DNA from: Gnetum montanum
Taxonomy: Eukaryota > Streptophyta > Gnetopsida > Gnetales > Gnetaceae
Direction of reading: 5' to 3'
DNA: 64,000 nucleotides
NCBI GenBank assembly: GCA_015680685.1
Contig: MNCI01038234.1
Location: 137,932-201,931, forward strand
Below the pieces are notes generated by a model that had not been told where the DNA came from, searched no databases, and saw only the letters and a program-made list of their open reading frames with translations. Numbering within the stretch: position 1 is the first letter of the stretch; each line of letters starts with the position of its first letter. The translations under genes were made by a program, and so were the position numbers. This document shows, in pieces, positions 1 to 12,888 of the stretch.

Positions 1-290
1 ATTAAATGCATAAGTAAATAATTAATCTATTTTAAAGTGCTACAAGGTTTATCAAAAAGCTTCTCATTATTGCCATAGACACTATTGTGCTCAAGTACAA
101 TTGTGCTCGAATAAAGATCCATAAACTCTTTGACTCCTTTTGCAGGCGCTTAAAAAAATATTCTAACTTTCAAGCAAGAAAACTACAAGAGCTCCACTAC
201 AACTATGACAAAAGATGTTATAAACATGGTGGGTGAGAATGTATTTATTTATAGGTGAAAACACTACGTCGAAGAGGCCACTCAACAAAT
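1..290 (-). repeat. Divergent Athila-like LTR fragment
   Basis: This stretch resembles part of the LTRs at 35366-36182 and 41428-42276. Shared landmarks in the same order are 'ctacaaggtttat', 'tcgaataaagatc', a 'tttgactcct' block, 'aataattctaac'-like sequence and a final 'ttatttatag' (reverse complement of the LTR TATA box). Spacing agrees but identity is visibly low. It runs off the left edge, so it may be a truncated LTR of a larger element lying outside the window. Orientation is inferred from the TATA box, which reads on the minus strand. Confidence 0.5.
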
Positions 291-3062
291 CAAATCCCAT
301 GTTGATGTGGTAGCATCAACAAGGGCACCTTCAAAACCTAAGAAAACATGACTCATCACCATGGTAAGAGATATCAGCATTTATATTCAATGTTATGTTT
401 ATTACACAATTTGCATATTGTTTTTTCATCATGGATTTTGAGCCATCTAGCTATTTAAACTTTCTCATAACGATGATACAACTATTGCGCTTTGCCAATA
501 TGTCAATTTTAGCTTTATATTTATTTTCTTTCACATTTTTAAAAGTTTCGTAAACAAGAATTGTTTTACCATCCTACAAACCAAACCAGTAAAATAACAA
601 TAAAAAATGTGATCCAAAATATCATATTTATTTTTTAAAAAACATATTTACCAAAACATCCATCCTTTTTACCTTGGATTAACCGGCAAGCTGTACCAAA
701 AAGAATATGCAATTGAATATCCTTTTTTTTTTATTTATGTATTTGAGCAGGTCGCTGAACCATCATCATCCTATTCGTAAAGACACTATCCGTCCGTGGT
801 CCCAGCATCCCATCTAAATTAACATTGCAATTGTCCTATATCAAGCAACGTAGACTCCATGTTGCAGGCGTTACTGGATTGCTTCAACTTCATCCGCTCC
901 AACATCACAGTTCTGAAGGAGACCAGTATTTTAACAATGTGCTGAACATGCTACCAGAAGATAAATCAGAAGTCGCATCCGCATCATTCATTAACGATGT
1001 CAGTGGATGCATCTTACAGTGGACACCTGATAGACCTACCGCTCCAGCCACTTACTAATCAAGTAATCATTCAATTTTTCCAAAAATAAACATTACTATA
1101 AACACACATTCTTAAGTATGAAATCCAAATATTTTAGTGTTTTTGAATGGTAAATGGAAATAGACAATCCAGATTTCAGTGTCACGTATTTACAGTAAAT
1201 AAGTTATTTATTTATTTGTTTATTTCCGTAGTTAGAAAAAAACGCATTTGACAATTCTACGATATGTATTATTTAATATAATATAAAAATTAAACGAGTA
1301 CAGGAGTTCCTCATAGCAACCTACAAGTGCATAATAACAGGAGAATAATTTTATCTTTGATATATAATTATAAAGGTGAGTGGCATTAGCATCTTGTTTA
1401 TTTCCTCTTCTTCAACTAGCCTGGTGTACCTTATTTAAGTCTCAGTGTCTTTACCTTGTTTGCAAGGACTGAGTTTCATTTTGGTGTCGTGCTGTGCAAG
1501 CAATCCTGCACCTTTTAAGTTGTCTTTGTCTTTGCTATGTTAAGTTTTGAATAAAGTGTTGCAAAGTTATGTCTGCCTAACCTTTCCGGTAGGTGTCTTT
1601 GATGTGTGTTCCATATGAATCTCTTGTTACAATTGCAAAGTCAAGTCTACTATGTGAAACTCTGGTTTGTTATACATAGTGTATTAGTAAAGTACAATTA
1701 CATTGAAATGAATGTCGTATGTCGTACTACAAAGTTAAGTCTGCTATGAAACATGGTTAACTATACCTGCTTTACCATCTTTAAGATAATGAGAAAGTTT
1801 GTATGGTATTAAGTAACTTAAATTTAATTATATTTTTTAGTAACTTTTTTCAGTTACAAAATCTTCAATTACTTTTTGTTTAAAAAGACTTGAAAAGTCT
1901 CATTCATATGATAAAGCCAAGCTTAATACACAATATGCTATTTAAATTATGGAAAAATTGGATAGCTAACTTTATAACAAATATTAGATATATAAGGTCA
2001 TTTAAATTAAGTGAATTTCTTTGGACTTGTGTAATTTTAAAATATTTATAGTTTGATAGCTTTAAAAATGATTTAAATTGTCAAGGAACACAATCTATGG
2101 TAGAATTGAAATGTAAGTTTGAAGCTTTATATAATTAGTAATAAGATAGTTCTAAAAGCGATTCAATCATAATCAGAGCAAGCAAAACGAAAACCATAAT
2201 TGTTCAGACCATTTTCGTTAGATTTTAAATAGTTCCTTTCACCCAGATAAAGCTAAAGTGTAACTAAAACACTTAATGATTTTTCAAATTTCAAAAAAAA
2301 AATATACTATCTATCAAGACCTATTATTAATGCAACATTGACTTTAAAATTTTAATTTCAAACTCCTGATTCTTTACTTTTAGCACTTAGTAAGAAACTT
2401 ACTATAGGGTCCTAAGTTGTGCATGAGCTCGGACAAAAATCCTACGGAGTTTCCTTATTTTTCTTAAAGAGGTAAACTTTAGCTATACACTTTTATGCTA
2501 TACAAAAACTTTTAATACTTCCATTTGAATATAATTTATGTAATGTCAAATTCTAGGTAAGATATCATCCAAAGATACTTTCTTAACAAATGTTATTTAA
2601 ATATTATACTTTCTTAACAAAATTTATTTATATAATATTTAATTAGAATTAAAAAAAAACTCTGAATTCTAGTTTATTAATAAAAAGTCACAATGGGTAT
2701 GGCCTAGGTAGGGTTAGGGTCCAAAATGCTTCATGACTAGAGTATTATATATTCACATATTCATAGTTTGGAATACAATATATATAGCCAAATACTTGTA
2801 AAGGCATGATAATTGATGAAAAGAAAATCTTGGAGTGATAATTGGATTTCAACATTTAATCATAATATATATAGAAAACCTATGACTAAGTTGCAATAGT
2901 AGTAAAAGTAAAGAATACAAAACTTTAACTACTCTAGGAATTATATTATATTCACTTATGTAATAATGACAATAACAGTAATAAAATTAGATCTAACCTA
3001 TTGAAACATATATGATGATGTCAAATAATTAAATGTATGCATTAAATTAAATAATTAAACAT
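291..3062. other. AT-rich intergenic sequence
   Basis: No gene is recognisable. An open frame at 825-1058 (+, 77 codons) is less AT-rich than its surroundings and follows a T-rich stretch ending in AG, so it could be an exon relic, but I recognise no family in it. The stretch 1380-1560 reads like a terminal 3' UTR (a late 'gaataaag'), with nothing coding before it that I can name. The rest is simple AT-rich DNA. Confidence 0.4.
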
Positions 3063-4020
3063 ATGCAAATAATAGGTTTCAACAATACTAGTTGTTCATT
3101 TTTTTTAGAGCCATTGTTAATAGTAGTGTGTAATGTAAGTGAAAGTCAACACACCAAAAAACTCTTGTATGGAATCCAATTTATCAAACTTGAGATAGAA
3201 AAGAAAGAACATATTGAAGACTTCTTTGTGAGAATGTTTGAATGTTTAAAGCACATTGATAAATTTAGATGTGGCTTCACTTAACACCAAAAGGTCCAAA
3301 AAGTGGTTACATCACTATACAATGATCAAAGATATTTTAGCATGATGATGAATTTCCTTCAAAGCAAAAACTTCAAACAACTTATAGTTAATGATCTAGT
3401 CCCATAAACTAGAACACAAGAAAGCCTAAAGATAGATAAAAATGATAAAGAATATGCTTTTATTGCTAGTGGAGGAAGAAGAAAAATTAATAGAACAAAC
3501 TCAAAGGATAACAAATTTTAAGATAATCAAAACATGATAGAGACTTCCACTAAAGATATAAGGTGCAAAGGAGCTACAAGAAGAATATAGAGAAATGAAA
3601 ATCAAAGAAATATATATAAAAATAACTCTTCCAATTATTTTGTAGATTTTGAAAAAGGAAAGTAATACTATAAAATCTTACCACACAAAAAAATTGGATT
3701 TGACATGCTTCAGGTCCAAGACAATAAACAAGATGAGTCATCAACTTCAACTTAAGAAGATAACCAAGGCAAATACAAAGCTTTTAAATTTAGTACAAAA
3801 ATTAAACAAGAATCAAGGATAGTAGACAACAAATGTTTAAACCACATGACTCCTCACAAATCCTATCTTCTTAGCTACAAAACCAACAAAATTGGCAACA
3901 TCAAAATTAGTGATAACAACTTTTTAAATATAGAATAAGTAGGAGATTGCATTGTAAGAGTTCCCAACAACAAAGTCATAGCTTGTAAGCAATTGTTAAG
4001 AGTTTTGACCTTCTTTTAAA
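3063..4020 (+). pseudogene. Ty1-copia gag-protease fossil
   Basis: Two reading-frame pieces look like the start of a Copia polyprotein. The first (3063-3284, continuing with stops to about 3520) has a gag-like helical region ending in 'HIEDFFVRMFECLKHIDKF'. The second, around 3810-3990, carries a retropepsin-like start in which 'VDNKCLNHMT' stands where Copia proteases usually have a W-(I/L)-D-S-G-C-(S/T)-x-H-M-T core, followed by 'GNIKISDNNFL' and 'GDCIVRVPNN', also typical of the family. The catalytic D-S-G is degenerate (VDNK). Stops and frameshifts are frequent, and no integrase or RT follows, so this is a truncated relic. Assignment rests on motif order only. Confidence 0.5.
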
Positions 4021-6540
4021 ATTTGAAAGTGATAAGCTTCTAGAAAAGGAGATCCCTTCTCAACCTCTTGCTAATATCACTTCTTCAACAAGTAAAGTAA
4101 TTTTGAGTGATTTAAAGATTTGCAAATGGATTAAGAAAGTGACAAGCTCCAAACTCTTCACATCATATGGTTAGTTTATTTCAATGATGCATTGAAAGAT
4201 TATATGTAGTTTTGCAAATTTCAAAAGTAACTTGGTTGATTTTTATCTTTTCTAGAAATGAAAAAGAAAATTTAGACTTGTGTTAAGAATAAGAAATTTT
4301 TGTTGGAGGATTTGATTGACTTAGAGAGAAAGCTAAACTTGATTCTTTTGACTTGAGTTTGAATATTCTAACGTTCTTCCACTTATTTTGCAAACATAAT
4401 ATAAGTAAGAAGAATATTTAGGAATTAAATCTTATATTATCAATACTTACCTCATTATCTAAGGTAATGAGAAGAGGTAAATTAAAGATCTTCCAACCAT
4501 CAATCACCAATTCTAACCAGGATCACATAAAGTAAAACTCATATCTGGTTACCCAAATGAAGGTAGGACAAAAATTCCTGTTTCCAACTTGTGTTACCCT
4601 AGATATTTTACTTACCTAATTAAAATATAAATTACATAATGAAGAAAATAAGAAGGTTATGAATAAAAGGTTAAGCATCTCCTTGATCTTGATCAACCTT
4701 AGGGATTAACATAAGTAGTTATAGCCTTGCCAATAGAGGTATATGATTAGATGGCCCTAGTCAAGATGGCAAGGCTTGATCTTGCTTCTCGACTTCTTCC
4801 TTATGAATTAATTCTAGAAGCTTGGTAACTTAGAAGAATCAAGTATTGTAGCATATATAGTCTAGGATCTCGGTGAAGAATGATATTGATCCATCTTTAT
4901 TGGTCATGGTAGCATAACTAGTGAATTTTGGTTCATGATTAGTACTATTCATTAACATCATATATTCCTAAATTCTAGGATTTAACTTATTTGTTAAAAA
5001 TTCAAAGTAAGTGAAATATGCATTTTTAAATGGAATTACATGTTGAATGAATGAGAACATCCTTTTCAAATTGAGTTTCTCTGTCACAAGATCTATTACA
5101 CATCCATATTTTAAGAATTGATAAATACTACTTCCAAATTTTCCATTGAAGTCTTTGTAGATGATAAATGTTACTAGATTAAGATTGGTATGGATAAGAA
5201 ATAACTTATTCTTCAAGATTTCCTTAATTTGGTTAATCACATAGGCCACTTGACAAAGTCTAACATTTGGACATATTAATTTTCAAATTAAATGCTTTGC
5301 ATAACCATTCATATTGTGAGTGGTCTAATAGGCTAATTTGTATGACTTAAAAGAAGAACTACCCTAGAAATTCTTTGCTTATACACACCTTTGTATTCTA
5401 ATTTTTTCAAATTGGGTTAGAATTGGTATAAGAATTCCCATGGAAATACTTATTGTAGGTACAAGACATCAGCATTCATATCTTGTAATTTTGGTAGGAT
5501 GCATAGGTATTGGTACTCGTGCCAATCCAAGGTCCAAGATGGACATAATAGATGTTATCTTACATTAGCTAGGAACCTTGTAAGCACATTCTATGTTGCA
5601 ACTTTCATTCTTATTCTTGGATTCACTCTTGGATTGTTTCTCTTCATAGGTATCGTACACCTTGTCAAAATAAGATTATTATTATACATGATGTTTTGTT
5701 GCAAGATTCAATTTTACCCTAAGTTAGTATACATCTTCATGACCATTTTGGTTCATCAACTAATTCTCAAATAATTGATCAATTTTTTGGATCTATAACA
5801 ATTAACTACATTACCAAAACTCTTAATTGTGATATCTCATTCCAAGATGTTATGGAAAACATCAAATATACATTATATTAGACATTATGCATAAGAAGAT
5901 AATATATAAAACATCAAATATATGTAATATTTGATATTATGCGTAATGGAAATAATATGGAAAATGCAAAAAGAGAAAAAAAAGAATGGTTTATTGATAT
6001 GAAATGGAGTATCAAGATCATGCTTTGAGGTTGTTTCCTTGGGGTTTTCTTCCATTAGCATCTATTCCTTAGAGGGAATCTAGCATTGCCACCACAGTTA
6101 GGCCTATCACTAACCAAAAGGGATGGCTAGTCCTCATCCAATCCTACTTCACCCAGCTCCTTTGCCTTTCTTGTACCAACTCTATGACTCCATGGTAGCA
6201 CAACCTCCAAGCCTAGGTATAAATGCCTTAGGTTAAACCACCAAAGATCACATCAAGAGACATGTCCATTATTACAATGTGCTCTTTTGGGTCTTAGTTA
6301 CATATGCTCTTTTGGATCATGTTATAATAATGATAACACTTGTTCTAAAGAGTCACCATATTTGTTATGCAATAGCACAATTTGGGAATGGGGACATTAC
6401 ATTAACAATATTTCTACCTCCCTTAGAACATTGACTTTGGCATTGTGACTAATGACACACTAGGAATAAATAGCATAACACTATCTATCTATAGAAGCTA
6501 AGCACATAATCGTAACGTTCAAGATAACCAAAGAGGTCAG
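4021..6540. other. AT-rich intergenic sequence
   Basis: No gene or element with recognisable ends. Around 5858-5950 a ~45-bp segment ('catcaaatata...attatgc') is present twice in imperfect tandem. Open frames here (for example 4968-5249 minus and 5499-5774 plus) show no family motifs and have the composition expected of chance frames in AT-rich DNA. Confidence 0.4.
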
Positions 6541-9210
6541 GTTTGGGTGCCTTCCAGCTGGGATTTTAGGAGGGTGCTAGTTATACTTGCTCACAATTCA
6601 AATAGAATTTGCAACTAGATGACACTTTGCCTTCTAGAAACCACAATCATACAGCAATTGTTGCCTTCAAGAAGGTCTAAGTGCCTTTTGGTTGGGATTA
6701 TGGGAGAATGCTAGTAGCACATCCTTGTATTTTACCTATACCTTACTGCTAAATGACCCTCTACCTTATGGAAATCATGATATCCAAGCAATTATGCGCA
6801 ACTAGAAGGTCTTAATGCCTTCTAGATGATCTTTAGCCTTTTGGATGACCCTCCTACTTTCGGTAGCCTCAAATTTCAAGTAGTTGTTCACTTCCAAAAG
6901 GTTTTGATGGCTTTCGGTTGGGACTATGGAAGGATGTTAGTTGCACTTCCTCACATTTTAGCTAGAATTTACAACTAGATTACCCTCTACCTTTTGAAAG
7001 CCATAATCTCTGAGCAATTGTTCTCTTCCATAATGTTTGAGTGCCTTCTGGTAGGGACTATAGGAGGATGCTAATAGAACATGTTTGTAGTACCTAGACC
7101 TTATTTTCGTATGATTCTCTACCTATTGAAAGCCACAATCTCCAAGAAATTATTTGCAACCAAGTCTTAATGCCTTTTGAATGATCTTCAACCTTCTAAA
7201 TGACCCTCTTTCTTTTGATAGTCTTAAATTACAAGTAATTATTTCTTTTGATAGGTCTAGGGGCCTTTTGATTATGATAGCAAGAGGGTGCTAGTTGCAC
7301 TTTCTCGTAGTTCAGCTAGAATTTACAACCAAATGATACTCTACCTTCCGAAAGCCATAATCTCATAGAAATTGTTCCCTTCCAAAAGATTCGAATGCCT
7401 CTTGGTTGGGACTATGAGAAGGTGCTAGTAGCACATCCTCACAATTTACCTATACCTTGCTACTAGATGATCCTCTAGCTTTCGAAAGCCACAATCTCCA
7501 AGAAATTATTCGCAACTGGAATGTCTTAATGCCTTCTGAATGATCTCGAGCCTTCCAAATGACACTCTTCCTTCCAGTAACATTAAATTACAAGCAATTT
7601 TTCCCTTTCAGAAGGTCTGGGTGCCTTCTAGTTGTGACTATGGGAGAGTGCTAATCGCACCTCCTTGTAGTTTAGCTAGAATTTGCAACCAGATGATCCT
7701 CTGCCATCTAGAAGCCATGATCATGGAGCAGTTGTTCCCTTCTAGAAGGTCTGAGTGCCTTCTAGTTGATCTTTAGCTTTTTGGTTGATGCTCTTCATTC
7801 TAGCAGTATCAAATTACAAGCAATTGTTCCCTTTTGGAAGGTCTGGGCGCCTTTTGATTGGGATTGCAAGAGGATGCTAGTCACACTTCCTCGCAATTCA
7901 ACTAGAATTTGCAATTGGATGGTCCTCTACCTTCCAGAAATCACAATCTTGAAGCAATTATTTCCTACTAGAAGATCTGAGTGCCTTCAAGTTGGAACTA
8001 CAAGAGGGTGCTGGTAGCACATCCTCGTAGTTTACCTAGACCTTACTGCCAGATGATTATCTATCTTCTGGAAGCCACAATCTCTAAGTAATTATTAACA
8101 ACTAGAAGGTATTAATGCTTTTTGGTTGATTTTCATTCTACTAGATGACTATCTTCCTTCTTATATCATCCAATTATAAGCAATTGTTCCCTTCCGAAAG
8201 GTCTAAGTGCCTTTTGGTTGGAACTACATAAGGCTACTAGTTACACCTCCTTGCAGTTTAGCTAGAATTTACAACCAAATGATATTCTACCTTTTGGAAG
8301 CCACAATCTTGGAGCAATTATTTCCTTCCAAAAGGTCTAAGTCCCTTCTAGTTGATCTTCATCCTTTCGATTCACCCTCTTCACTCTAGTGGAATCAAAT
8401 TTCAAGCAATTGTTCCCTTTCTGAAGGTCTGAGTGTCTTCCATTTGGGACTGCAAGAGGGTGCTAGTTGCAATTCCTCGTAGTTCAACTAGAATTTGCAA
8501 TCGGATGATCCTTTGTCTTCCGAAAGCTACAATCTCAAAGTAATTGTTTCCTACCAAAAGGTCTGAGTGCCTTCCAATTGGTATGATGGGAGGGTGTTAG
8601 TAGCATGTCTTTACAATTTACCTAAACCTTACTGCTAGATGATCCTCTACCTTCTAGAAACCACAATCTTGAAGCAATTATTTGCAACTCGAAAGTCTTA
8701 ATGCCTTTTGGATGAGTTTCAGCCTTCCAAATGACCCTCCTCCTTCCATTAGACTCAAATTACAAGTAATTTCTCCCTTCTAGAAGGATTGGATGCCTTC
8801 TAGTAGGGACTAAAGGAGGGTGCTAGTTGCACTTTCTTGCAATTTAGCTAGAATTTGCAATTGGATGACACTTTGCCTTTTAGAAGTCACACTCTCGGAG
8901 GAATTGTTCCCTTTGAAAAAGTCTAAGTGCCTATCAGTTGGGACTATGGGAGGGTGCTAGTAGCACGCCCTCGTAGTTTACCTATACCTTGCTATCGAAT
9001 GACCCTATGCCTTCTAGAAGCCATAAACTTCAAGCAATTATTCACAACTGAAGGTCTTAATATCTTTTGAATGATTATCAACCTTTCAGATGACCCTCCT
9101 CCTTCTGATAGCCTCAAATTATAAATAGTTGTTTCCTTTTGGAAGGTTTGGGTGCCTTTCAATTAGGAATGTGGGATGGTGCTAGTCGCACTTTCTTGCG
9201 GTTTACAAGA
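6541..9210. repeat. Higher-order tandem array, ~360-bp unit of three sub-units
   Basis: About eight head-to-tail units. Starts marked by 'ggtctgggtgcc'-type sequence followed by 'gggtgctagttgcac' fall near 6541, 6901, 7253, 7613, 7839, 8199, 8425, 8786 and 9145. Each full unit holds three related ~120-bp blocks: A ('gggtgctagttgcac...tcgcagttcagc'), B ('gtgctagtagcac...tagtttacct') and C ('ggtcttaatgcc...gatgaccctcctcctt'). All three contain 'aggtct..gtgccttc' and 'gaagccacaatct..agcaatt'-like segments, so they probably arose from one monomer. Two units (7613-7838 and 8199-8424) are only ~226 bp and jump from block B directly into block C. Flanks at 6480 and 9215 are unrelated. There is no consistent coding capacity. 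Confidence 0.85.
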
Positions 9211-9544
9211 GATGTGAGAATATGTGAGTTGTAGTCTGTTATCTCAGCATAAGTATGCATTCATGTCAACATGAAACACATTCATGAGCATGATGATACA
9301 TTATCCATCTACATCAATAAAAAAAAACACATCATACATAACGCATGCCCTCACCAACCACATCATAGGCTTTATAATTACCTAATGAGAACAATGATAA
9401 GCTTGTCCATGGTTTTAATCTTGTCTCTATCTATAGGTATCACAACAATAATGGAGTAGTCGCTTTATAATAGGACATTCTTAGAACAACCCTACAGTCT
9501 ACTACATGGTTTGGGATGCTCTTGCATAAGTGCAATGGTACCTA

Positions 9545-9695
9545 CTTTATTGAGTGAATAGTGGAATGAGAGGTAAGTAAGTAGGTAACTACTTAATTAA
9601 GTGAACAGTGAAATGAGAGGTAAGTAATTGGGTAGGTAATTACTTTATTAAGCGAACACTAGAATGAGAGGTAAGTAAGTGGGTAGTAAGGGATA
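9545..9695. repeat. 47-51-bp minisatellite, ~3 copies
   Basis: Copies beginning near 9554, 9601 and 9652 share 'gtgaacagtggaatgagagg' followed by 'taagtaagtgggtaggtaa'. The last copy is partial. No gene context. Confidence 0.75.
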
Positions 9696-9967
9696 CTTTT
9701 GAGAAAAAAGTTGAAAAAGCATTGATAAGCTTATTTATTACCAAAGTGAAAAGACTTGATGATGGTGGATGTGACAAAGGGATCCTTGATGGCAAGTTGT
9801 AAAGTGGTATCGTCCGAATTCAAGCATTGTTTGCCTGGTCGAACCAACATAGCATTTTTCTCCATCATGGGGATCTTATGTGGCACACATAACATAAAGG
9901 GCAACAAAATAGACTCCCCCCTCTCCCCATTGCTTCATGGCAAGATCTTACGTGATGTGGAGGGTGA

Positions 9968-10031
9968 CAAAATACACTTCCCCTTTCCCCATCACGCCAC
10001 AAAATACACTCCCCCTTTCCCCATCACGCCA
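9968..10031. repeat. 32-bp direct repeat, 2 copies
   Basis: Two adjacent 32-bp units (9968-9999 and 10000-10031), both reading 'caaaatacact' then 'cccctttccccatcacgcca', with one visible difference. They lie just left of the P450 copy 1 homology. Confidence 0.8.
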
Positions 10032-10074
10032 GATGTATTGGCCTCTAGGCCAAAATTATCTATTCGTTAAAATA

Positions 10075-10975
10075 AACACCTTGATATTTTCCCCTCATAA
10101 TGAAAATCACATCAAAAACACCCTTCCAATGATAAATAAAGGTGCCCTTAAATTTAACCAATGGTGATAACCTTGAAAAATGCATCATCAACAGGGCTAA
10201 TAAATATATCATGTCGTTGAAGATGTCAATTATCAGATACAGACCTTTTCGTGGGTGAGAAAGTGCTGAGGCACATCTTTCGAGCCTGCCACCAACGTTG
10301 ACGTTGAGAGGCAAAGGCGACATAATGGCCTCCATAAAATACATGCTCTGTGTTAACCAGTGGAGGCCAGCATCATGGGTCTTGAGAAACAAGCATGCAG
10401 TCTCCGTGGAAGCGGTTACTATAGCGGAGAAGCTGCCCAACTTCACATACATGCTATGGAAAGCTTGGCTAATGCTCTGTGTCTAACTTCCTGTTTATGG
10501 GCTCGGGCTAACAAAGGAAGGACGCCGAACACAGGCAAGCCCTTAGGCCCTAGAAGCTTAGATGATGCTAACGCTGATGCCTATGGCAAATTGCTGTTTC
10601 CATGCTATTGCTACTGCCACAGGAGAGTATCATCCACCACATCCATGCTTTTTTTATTATCTATAATGTAATTCAATTGAAACAGTAACTCCACTCCACT
10701 GCATTGCCTTTAGTTAAGCTGTCCAATCAATCTAATGAAGTAACGTTTCACCAACTTCATGTCGTGACCCGTGACCGTGCATTTTCACGTGCTGTGAGCA
10801 TGCCGCATTATGTTTGTCGTTGGAGGACACCTTTTTTTTTTGGGGTCTAGACGCGTCCTCTCTATACGTTACATGAGTGGTGGGGTTAATTATTATATTC
10901 GAGCCACATATTTAAAGTTTATGAGTGCTTCCAATTTTGACATTGCGCACCTGAAAATCATTACTTTGGGTAGAA
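10075..10975 (-). pseudogene. Cytochrome P450 first-exon pseudogene (copy 1)
   Basis: Degraded paralogue of the P450 at 26.6-27.8 kb, same strand. The first-exon equivalent is 10245-10646 (402 bp against 465 bp in copy 2), starting at a conserved ATG and ending before the same intron donor (exon ...AAAAG, intron GTCT). Recognisable pieces are 'GPKGLPVFG' (proline hinge), 'MYVKLGSF' and 'ETACLFLKTHDA'. Small deletions and frameshifts break the C-helix region, and the WxxxR motif is lost. Homology to copy 2 continues into the first ~170 bp of the intron (10075-10244) and upstream to about 10975, so the whole segment was duplicated and not retro-copied. Nothing after intron 1 is present, so no heme-binding part exists. 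Confidence 0.75.
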
Positions 10976-11647
10976 AATTAAACGTTCCATAAAAATATTA
11001 ACATTGGATGAATGGGAGGAAGCCCTCACACTATCAATAAAATCAACATTGTTAAAAGATAATATCTCCATATCTTGACCAATAGGTACAAAAAAATTAT
11101 TAGTAGTTCAAATATCTTTCATTTTAAAGATTAGGCACGTAATTGCCAATAGACAGATTTCCTCCATGTTTTTTATTATGAAGAACCATTTAAAAATCAA
11201 CAATAGGATTTTGTGAAACCAAATGAACATATATCTGTTTTTTTTTCTTTAGTCATTGAATAATTTTTTAGAACTGATTTAATCAAAACCTTCTTTGAAG
11301 ATATATTTTAATGAACAATGATAAAAGAAAGGGGTGGGCTAACTGTTGCAAAAGAAATCATCTCCATAAGATAGATAAGCAATTAACTTGTAAATTATCC
11401 CTATGATATTAATCAAGAAATAAGAAGATAAAAATGTACAAGGAGAAATAAAACATTTTCGAGGTCACAAATGAAGTTACCTCGTTTTTACTTCCAAATA
11501 ACAACACACCTAATACATTAATATTTTTGAGTTAACTATCATGATGCAAACCATGTTGCAGAGTAAGGAAACTTTTAATAATCCTGCTAGGACAAGGTAA
11601 GGGTTTGACCATTAGATGTTATTTTACATTTAAGAATATCCTGGGGA
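10976..11647. other. AT-rich sequence, no gene seen
   Basis: Between the P450 copy 1 homology and the Copia LTR. No coding motifs, RNA gene or clear repeat. Confidence 0.4.
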
Positions 11648-12020
11648 TGTTAGCAGATCTGGTAGCAAAATATGAAATGAGATGAAAATAAAGAGCAATG
11701 GAACCACAAGCAAATATAGAAGGATCTTATTATCAGAAATGAAAATAACAAGCTTCTCTCTTCATCATAAGGAGAGAACAAGAAGAAGCCTCTCTCTCAT
11801 GCAATAGGAGAATGTAAGTGTGGGATGGAAAGGGGATGTATGTGATGGATCTGAATTGAGGTGAGGGAGGTCCCTTTTATATTCGTGAAGGGACCCTTAA
11901 ATAACTAATGATAATCATCCACTATCTTAATAACCATAGCCGAAATTTAGCAAGAAAACCGTAACCGAATTTTAGCATGATAACTATAGCCTAAATTTAT
12001 CATGATAACTATGGCCAACA
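11648..12020 (-). repeat. Copia 3' LTR (373 bp)
   Basis: Read on the minus strand, the LTR starts TGTTGGCC at 12020 and ends CTAACA at 11648, giving the TG...CA inverted ends of an LTR. It lies directly downstream of the RNase H coding fossil and next to a purine tract. It contains several near-repeats of 'gccgaaatttagca' (11938-12015). The 5' LTR is missing, so no target duplication can be tested; the bases to its left are GGGGA. Confidence 0.75.
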
Positions 12021-12036
12021 ATCTCTCACTTGGAGA
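12021..12036 (-). other. Copia polypurine tract
   Basis: On the minus strand CTCCAAGTGAGAGAT abuts the TG of the LTR. This is the usual position and composition of the plus-strand primer of Copia elements. Confidence 0.65.
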
Positions 12037-12104
12037 TTTTGATTGAGGATCAATCATATCAACACACCATCCTTTTTACCTTGCCATTCTATGTTGCTTA
12101 TGTT

Positions 12105-12881
12105 TTTGCTAGGCCATATGAGGATCTACTCCACTCAAACTTGTCCATGTTAATCGGCTTGGTAAGAACATCTGCAAGATTATCCTTGGTGTGTATCTTC
12201 TGCATATCCACACTTCCATCTTCTACTACGTTACAAAAAAAGTGAAATTGTACTCCTATGTGTTTTGTCCTTCAATGAAAGGCTGGATTTCTTGCAATAT
12301 GTAAGGTGCTTTGACTATCACAAAACAAAGGAATCTTCTCTTGTTTGTGTCCAAGCTCCTCTAACAACCTTTGAATCCAAATTGCTTCCTTGCAAGCTTG
12401 TGTAGCTGCCATGTATTCTGCTTCTATTGTAGATAATGCTACTACTATTTGCAATCTTGAGACCTAGCTTATAGCTCCTCCTGCAAGTGTAAACACATAG
12501 CCTATAGTAGATTTTCTTTTATCTGGATCACCTGCAAAATCTGAATCCACATAACCTTTAATAGTAAATTCAGGTCCTCCATAACATAATGCAACATCTG
12601 ATGTACACTTAATGTATCTCAGGATTCTCTTAATAGTACTCCAATGCTCTCGTTCAAGATTTGCCATGTACTGACTGACGACTCCCACTTCTTGTGCAAT
12701 GTCTGGTCTTGTACAAATCATAGCGAACATTAGGCTTTTCACTGCTGATGCATACGATACTCGAGACATCTCATTCCTCTGTACTTCATTGTTAGGACAC
12801 ATCTCGGAGGATAATTTGAAATTAACAAGAAGTGGGGTAGAAATTGGCTTACAATCTTGCATTTTGAATCGTCACAAGATC
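12105..12881 (-). pseudogene. Copia RT thumb and RNase H (truncated)
   Basis: The C-terminal part of a Copia polyprotein. In order on the minus strand: 'RFKMQDCKPISTPL' (end of the RT palm/thumb), 'YASAVKSLMFAMICTRPDI', 'HWSTIKRILRYIK', then RNase H with 'GYVDSDFAGDPDKRKST' (first catalytic Asp), 'VALSTIEAEYMAATQACKEA' (catalytic Glu), 'FCDSQSTLHIARNP' (second Asp) and a degenerate 'HTKDNLADVLTKP' (last Asp). Stops occur between blocks (for example after 'LAGGAIS'). The element ends abruptly near 12881 where the gypsy LTR begins; upstream RT, integrase and gag are absent. Copia membership is clear; I do not assign a lineage. Confidence 0.85.
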
Positions 12882-12888
12882 TTACCTG

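Noticed and set aside
2700-2725. 'tagggttagggtcc' as interstitial telomere repeat
   Set aside because: Fewer than two units; plant telomere repeat is TTTAGGG and no array is present.
5499-5774. Hydrophobic 91-codon frame as a membrane protein gene
   Set aside because: T-rich DNA readily yields Leu/Phe/Ile-rich chance frames; no promoter, intron signal or family motif.
7540-8389. Tandem open frames inside the satellite as a repeat protein gene
   Set aside because: Frames are broken between units and by stops; they follow from the repeat sequence itself.
6541-9210. CRISPR-like array because of regular spacing
   Set aside because: The whole ~360-bp unit is repeated with divergence; there are no unique spacers between short identical repeats, and the context is a plant genome.
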